Positions 58,687 through 64,000 of a stretch of DNA of 64,000 bases are shown piece by piece. The position numbers and the translations under genes were made by a program. The notes under the pieces are model-generated. The model did not search any database. It saw nothing but the letters and a program-made list of their open reading frames with translations, and had not been told where the DNA came from. The stretch comes from Vigna angularis (Eukaryota > Streptophyta > Magnoliopsida > Fabales > Fabaceae), in the NCBI RefSeq assembly GCF_016808095.1, contig NC_068974.1, forward strand, positions 6,324,001 through 6,388,000, given 5' to 3'. Numbering within the stretch: the first letter of the stretch is position 1; each line of letters opens with the position of its first letter.

Positions 58687-60082
58687 AAATTTAAGTTTAA
58701 TAGCCTATTTTGTTCTCAGTTTTGTTCGATTGTGTTAATTAGGTCTCTCGTTTAAAAAAGTGTCTAGTTGGTTCTTACTTAGTAAATTTTGTGTCCCTTT
58801 CGTTAAAAAGAAACAAACATAGTTAATAGTCTGATGATATAGTTAATAGATATGGTAGTACATAGTGGTAACGTGTCATTTTAATCCTTATCTGTGGTGA
58901 CGTGGTAAGCAATTAGAAGTTGAGGTGGATACTACACATGGCAGCCCCTTCTCCCATCCAAAATTAGGGTTTTTATGGAGAGGGGAAACTACTTACTCTC
59001 GGCCATGGATGGAGGCGTGAGTTGCTCGTTGCTACTGGATCGCGATTAGGGTCTTGAATTGCTTTAGGGTTTCTGATTTCTTCTGTAGGTTGCAATCTGG
59101 CGCGATGAGGGATTCATGGTGTTGGTTCAAGAGAACTGCCATGGCTACGCAAGGAAAGCTTCTGGATATGAAGGGGATGAACATGGTTTCATGATTCTGT
59201 TTTGGATGGAGATTAGGTTTGGGTTTGCATTCTCTGTATTTCCCTTTGCAGGTTGAAGGCGCAACGAAGGCGGTTGTCGCGGCGTCATGCTCGTGGTGGA
59301 TGGTGGTTTGAATGGAGATCGCGATTAGGGTTCACTTGTATCGTGCGCAATGGTGGTTCAGACGAGTATGGACGAAGCTCGTGATGTTGATGGAGGCGTG
59401 TTGCGAGGTCATGGTGGCGCTAGGAAAAGCTTCTGGGTCTCGCAATGGTGGCAGTGCTAATTGGAATGGTGCGAGGGTTGTCTGATCTGTGTGAGTTGGG
59501 AGTTGAAAATTTGGGAATTTTTTGGGGTTTTTCTAGGTCTTAATCATGAGGAAGAAGATAATGTTGTTGGTGGTGATTTGGGTTACGCGAGATTGATGAT
59601 GGAGCGTAGGTTCGAATCTGGTTGTGCGATTTCCGGCATGGTGGTGACAACGCGGCATGGTTCATGGTGGTGGATGGGTTTTTACGGTGTGGGTGGTTAC
59701 GACATTGATGGTGAAAGACTATGTGGTGGTTGCAGGTTCTTTGCGACATTGACGGTGTGGGTGGTGGCACCACAGTTGGATAGAGTTTGGACTTCACTGA
59801 AAGTGGTGGCGACGGATAGGGTTTGGCTGACGGTGGAGGAATTAGGTTTCTGCTGTTTGGAGAAGGCAAAGCTGACATGGCAGGAGGGATTAGGTGGTCA
59901 AAAGATTAAAAAACTATTTGAAAAGCACCTGCCATTTCATCAATCCATTAACTCCGTTTATTTTTCTTTTTAACTGAAGGGACAAGGTTGCCGCAAAATT
60001 TAATAAGTAAGAACCAACCAAGGACCTAATTGACACAATCGAGCAAAATTGGGAACAAAATAGGCTATTAAACCTAAAATTT
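58687..60082. mobile_element. MULE-like element with long terminal inverted repeats
   Basis: Left arm 58,687-58,837 and right arm 59,944-60,082 are imperfect inverted repeats of about 140 bp (left TTTAATAGCCTATTTTGTTC; right GAACAAAATAGGCTATTAAA as its complement, differing at few positions). The inside is clearly richer in GC than the surroundings, with GGTGG and GATGG-rich text and a 170-codon frame (59,461-59,973) without known similarity. No transposase is present, and no clear 9-bp target duplication was seen. Long arms plus GC-rich cargo suggest a non-autonomous Mutator-like element. Confidence 0.6.
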
Positions 60083-61264
60083 AATTAAAAGAATAAGATA
60101 GCTACGATTGTATTGTTTTCTTTATTAAATTCACTTATTATATTTTAATACATGAAAAATGAATTGTAACGAAAGAATATATATGAAAAGTATTAATGAA
60201 TTATTCTAGTTAACATAAATCACTTAAATCTAATTTCATATCTAGATTATATATTTGAAAAAGAAAGAGTAGGATGGATTAAAATGAAATTTAATTTCAA
60301 ACTTTGCATTGTTTATCATTAATAATGTTTAAAAAAGTTAAAGTTTAAACTATCTATTTATATCAAAGTTTATACAAAGTTTAAACTATCTATTTATATC
60401 AAAGTTTATACAAAGTTTAAACTATCTGTATAGTTACCTTATTTTTTTATTTTTTTTTTCGTATAAAAGTTTGTGAAGTCAAGAAAAAACATGGTGGACG
60501 AGAGAAAATTATCATAGGTAATAAATGGGAAAGAATATAAATATTAAATTCATAAAGATTTGTTGATGAAAGTCTCAAACGAGGCTCTTCAAATTTGGAA
60601 TGATTTAAAGAAAAAAAAAACTCAACTTCACAAAAGTTTTTACTTTGAAAAATTTGGAGACTTTCACTTTCAAGAAAAGATCCGAAAAATTCCACAAATA
60701 GACATTATCAATTTAAGTTCAAATTCAAAGTAGAAAAGGTTAGGAGATAACCAAGAGTGATGTTAATACTTGATTCTAGTCAACGTAATAGGTATTATTA
60801 GGATTGAGTAGTGTGGTTTAATACTCAGTTGTAATCTTGTTGAGATTATAGTGGAACCCTCTTAAAGATCTTAATGAAGAACTGGACGTAACTCAGTTGA
60901 GTGAACTAGTATAAAAATATTTGTGCATTCATTATTTTAGCTTTACAAAACATCTTATTTATAAACACTACAGTTGCTTACGAAGTTATAATTTTTTATA
61001 AATGTTCTTGACATCAGACACTATTTTCTTTAAGAGTTATCTTTCTTAAACACCTACAGTAGTTTTGCTAAATGCTTGAAAAACTCTCTATCTCTGAATA
61101 TTTGGTTTAAATAGTGTCTTATAAATCAAGCGTCTAACAACCTGTGTAGATCGTCCGTCATCAAGGTTGTTAAACGTCCATTTGCGAAAATGTTTTTCAT
61201 AACACTATTCAACCCCGCCTTCTAGTGTTTTTCTATAATTTCATTTCTTGGGTGCATTGATTAT
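60083..61264. other. AT-rich spacer with a possible LTR end
   Basis: No gene. A 37-bp tandem repeat is at 60,339-60,430. From about 60,780 to 61,205 the text (GTGAACTAGTATAAAAATAT near 60,900, CACTATTCAACCCCGCCTTC at the end) resembles the LTR end of plant Copia/SIRE-type elements. Ends were not defined. Confidence 0.35.
60339..60430 (+). repeat. 37-bp tandem repeat, 2.5 copies
   Basis: Unit AAAGTTTAAACTATCTATTT plus ATATCAAAGTTTATAC, repeated nearly perfectly. Confidence 0.9.
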
Positions 61265-61716
61265 TATTCGGTAACAAGGCCTAATAGCCTTTAAATGAGA
61301 GGCCCACTTCCTTAAGCCCGCGAGAGAGAGAAATATCTCTTGACCAAGTCTCTGTCAGAGAAGCCACCTTCTTCAGATGATAGAGAGAGAAAGAGCTCGA
61401 GGCTCTTTTGGAGGCTAAGAGAGAGAAGAAGGGTGAAGCTCACTTGGAGCTCACAAGCATGGACGTTGAGAGAAGAAAAGAAGAAGATCTGCGGAAGGCC
61501 TTCATCAAAGGTAAGAAAAACACAAACTTTCTTTTATTCTCTTTGATAGTCTGTCTTTAATATTCTATTTTACAATTGGAAATGAAAGAGGGAAACTCTA
61601 TTTATAGAGTTCTTGGGGAAAAGGGGAAAACCATAAAACTAGAAAACCCTAACTAACTAATTAAACCTGATTATTGTGCCTAGACAGTAATCTAACCGAT
61701 TATTTTAGTCCCAATA
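61265..61716 (-). repeat. Probable 3' LTR of Copia element (far end uncertain)
   Basis: Begins directly after the polypurine tract. Contains a TATAAATAGAGTT promoter-like box near 61,603-61,591 on the - strand. The far limit near 61,265 is a guess. Confidence 0.4.
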
Positions 61717-61734
61717 GCCTCCCCTCAAGTTGGA

Positions 61735-64000
61735 TGGTGTATACTTACTAATCCAAGCTTGGGGACGATGGATCTGAACCGTACACGATGAGGGAACTTG
61801 GTAAAGATGTCAGCCAACTGTTCATTCGAGCGAACTGGAAGGAGATGTAGAAGATTAGCTTGTATCTTCTCACGAACAACGTGGCAATCGAGCTCTATGT
61901 GCGTGGTCCTTTCGTGAAAGCAATGATTATGAGCTATGTGTCTTGCTGATTTATTGTCACAGTAGAGAGCAGGAGTCCCAACTTCCTGAACTTGATGGTC
62001 TTGTAAGAGATAATGGATCCACTATATTTCGCATACAGTGGCTGCTAGAGCACGATACTCTGCTTCGATGGAGGATATGGAAACGGTGCTCTACTTCTTG
62101 AATTTCCATGAGATGAGGGATGATCCAAGGAAGATACAAAAGCTTGTAGTAGACCTTCTAGTATTGGGACATGTTGCCTAATCTGAATCACTAAAGGCCT
62201 TTAGGTGTATTGGAGAGTCAGCTGCAAAAATTAATCCCTCCGAAGGCTTAGATTTTATGTACCTAAGAATATGTTGTACAACTCGATAATGATAGTTAGT
62301 GGAAGATTGCATAAACTGACTTAACAAATTAACAGAGAAACACAAATCAGGTCTAGTATTGGTGAGATAGAGTAACTTCCCTATCAGTCTTCGATAGGAG
62401 CTAGGATCATCCAAGTGGCTGTCCATTTTATACAATGAGCTTGTATCACTTAGAAAGGGGGTAGAGCATGGTTTGCATCCCAGGATTCATGTTTCCTCAA
62501 GGATGTCTAGAGCATATTTTCTTTGGCACAAATGAATCCCTTTCTTAGATCTGGCCACCTCCAAGCCTAGGAAGTATTTTAAGTTCTCCCAGATTCTTTA
62601 TTTGGAATCTGTTATGCAAGAGACTCTTTATGTGATTGATTTCTGTCATGGAATTCCCTGCCAGTATAATATCATCTACATAGACAAGTAAGGCTGTAAA
62701 CTTTGTAGATGTCTTTTTGATAAAAAGTGAGTGGTCTGACTTAGATTAAATATAATTGACAGAAATCAGAAAAGAGGATAATTTTTCAAACCATTGCCTA
62801 CTAGCTTGTTTTAGTCCATATAGAGACTTAGTAAGCCTGCAAACCTGACCCTTTTCATGGACATTAAGACTAGGTGGTGGCTCCATGTAAACCTCTTCAT
62901 TTAGGTCCCCATGTAGGAAGGCATTGTCCACATCAAGTTGATGTAGGAACTAGTTATTTAAGGCTGCAAGAGCAATAAGTAATCTAACAGTAGTGAGTTT
63001 GGCAACAGGGGAGAAGGTGTCCAAATAGTCTATCCCTTCTTGTTGGGTATAGCCTTTTGCTACTAGGCGAGCCTCATATCTCTCTATAGTGCCATCAGCC
63101 TTGTATTTAGTCTTATACACCCATCTACAACCAATTGGTGTTTTTCCCTGAGGTAGTTGTGTTAAATACCAGGTATTATTGTCCTGTAAGGCCTTGATTT
63201 CTCTCTGCATAGCTTCTGCCCACTCACACAGGTTTTTGGCTTCATTATAAGAGTGAGGTTCATTATTTGCAATTATGGCCATAGTATACTTCAAGTGTTT
63301 CTCTGACAAAGAATCACAAGACAATAGATCAGAAATGGGATAAGGAGTTTTAAAATTGTTTTTCATAGATAAGGATTGATTAACTTGATGAACACAGTCG
63401 TTTAGATACCCTGAAGCCCTTCTAACTCTGTTATATCTCCTGCAACTAGGATTTTCTTCACTATCAACAGTGTTATCATTGCTACTGCTGTCAGTGGCAG
63501 TTTGTTGTGTTTGCCTTTGATCATTGGTGTCGATTTCAACAAGTCTCCTATCATCAATAGAATTGTAGTTGCCTAGAAGATCATTAAGAAAGGTAGTTCT
63601 GTTTGCTTCTTGGTCATTAATTTCTCTGCTGGTTTGCTGGTCTTTGTAGGAAAAAATGTCTTCATAAAAGATAACATTTCTACTTATGAAAAGTTCTCTA
63701 GTGTTGATGTCAAGCACAATGTAACCTTTGACACCACTCTTGTAACCAAGGAAAATTCCCTTCCTATCTCTTGGGTCAAGCTTATTTATGTTATTTTCAA
63801 GAGTGGAAGCAAAGCATAGGCACACAAAGGTTTTCAAATTCAAATAAGTGGGAGGAGTATTATAAATAAGGTCATGGGGAGTTCTGTTATTGAGAATGGG
63901 GGTAGGTAACCTATTTATTAAGTAAACTGCGTGACTGACAGCATAGGACCAATAGGCATTAGGCATACTAGATTGAAAAAGAAGGCTACGGGTCACATTA
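61735..64000 (-). pseudogene. Copia pol: integrase end, RT and RNase H
   Basis: Integrase end (YWSYAVSHAVYLINRLPTPI, then KLDPRDRKGIFLGY), an Asn/Ser-rich linker, and RT with EWAEAMQREIKALQDNNTW, WVYKTKYKADGTIERYEARL and LVAKGYTQQEGIDY, then [16 protein letters not shown] and LVYVDDIILAGN (catalytic YVDD). RNase H has SSIEAEYRALA. Lesions in the order read: TAG replacing Trp at 62,950; TAA before SKSDHSLF near 62,746; a one-base insertion in an A-run near 62,580; TGA near 62,490; TAG after DSD at 62,178; further stops near 62,099 and 62,025. It is inactive but nearly complete for this part of pol. Confidence 0.82.

Larger units (their letters stand above)
61265..64000 (-). mobile_element. Copia retrotransposon, decayed, cut by window edge
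   Basis: On the - strand, integrase C-terminus, RT and RNase H are followed by a polypurine tract (TTGAGGGGAGGC, 61,728-61,717) and an LTR-like region starting TATTGGGACTAAAATAATCG at 61,716. LTR ends and target duplication cannot be set, since the 5' part lies beyond base 64,000 and the far LTR end is uncertain. Confidence 0.7.

Noticed and set aside
59600..59640. GGTTCGAATCT as the T-arm of a tRNA gene
   Set aside because: No acceptor stem, D-arm or anticodon arm can be drawn around it.
59461..59973. 170-codon frame as a real gene
   Set aside because: Lies wholly within the long inverted-repeat element, Trp/Val/Gly-rich from GGTGG repeats, with no start context or similarity I know.

Overview
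This is plant nuclear DNA. The window holds intron-containing genes with GT-AG splicing, a G-type lectin S-receptor-like kinase, fragments of the plant Golgi protein CASP and of an AGD14-like ArfGAP, and a dense, nested layer of LTR retrotransposons (Copia and Ty3-gypsy), CACTA transposons and a long-terminal-inverted-repeat element. Overall look (very AT-rich spacers, short introns, style of the repeats) suggests a dicot, most likely a legume; the species cannot be fixed from sequence alone.

The left and middle (1-47,000) are built around a tandemly duplicated RING-H2 finger gene family with three copies on the + strand. Copy 1 (320-534, 13,692-14,902, 18,434-18,494) is dead: a CACTA transposon starts at base 535 inside its first exon and a Copia element with a 5-bp target duplication sits inside its last exon. 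Copy 2 (26,181-27,562) keeps its exon structure, but a 20-bp deletion destroys the second half of the RING. Copy 3 (44,639-46,501) is intact, with a predicted product of 367 residues and a complete C3H2C3 RING; its second exon has been triplicated as a precise 235-bp intron-plus-exon unit that keeps the frame. Upstream DNA is shared among the copies, so multi-kilobase units were duplicated and then split by transposons.

The CACTA element of copy 1 (535 to about 13,650) encodes decayed TNP1-like (Transposase_24) and TNP2-like proteins on the - strand. It carries captured exons of CASP on the + strand and was itself invaded by a Reina-like gypsy element (3,511-9,047, TSD GAATT), whose 5' LTR was then invaded by a 1,475-bp solo LTR (TSD GTTAG). 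The right half of the window has a second Copia relic (49,812-50,676), a nearly complete lectin receptor kinase gene (51,621-58,312) with one frameshift and a 3.0-kb CACTA element in its last intron (which carries an AGD14-like fragment), a 1.4-kb element with roughly 140-bp inverted repeats (58,687-60,082), and a decayed Copia pol that runs off the right edge.

The middle spacer (29,000-41,000) is repeat-rich: a 132-bp tandem array, LTR fragments of at least three families, a roughly 185-bp degenerate repeat and three partial copies of a DUF4283/zinc-knuckle retroelement gene. I saw no rRNA, tRNA or CRISPR sequence. The strongest biological stories are the birth and death of a RING-H2 cluster by transposon insertion and exon amplification, and two separate CACTA elements that each picked up host gene exons.
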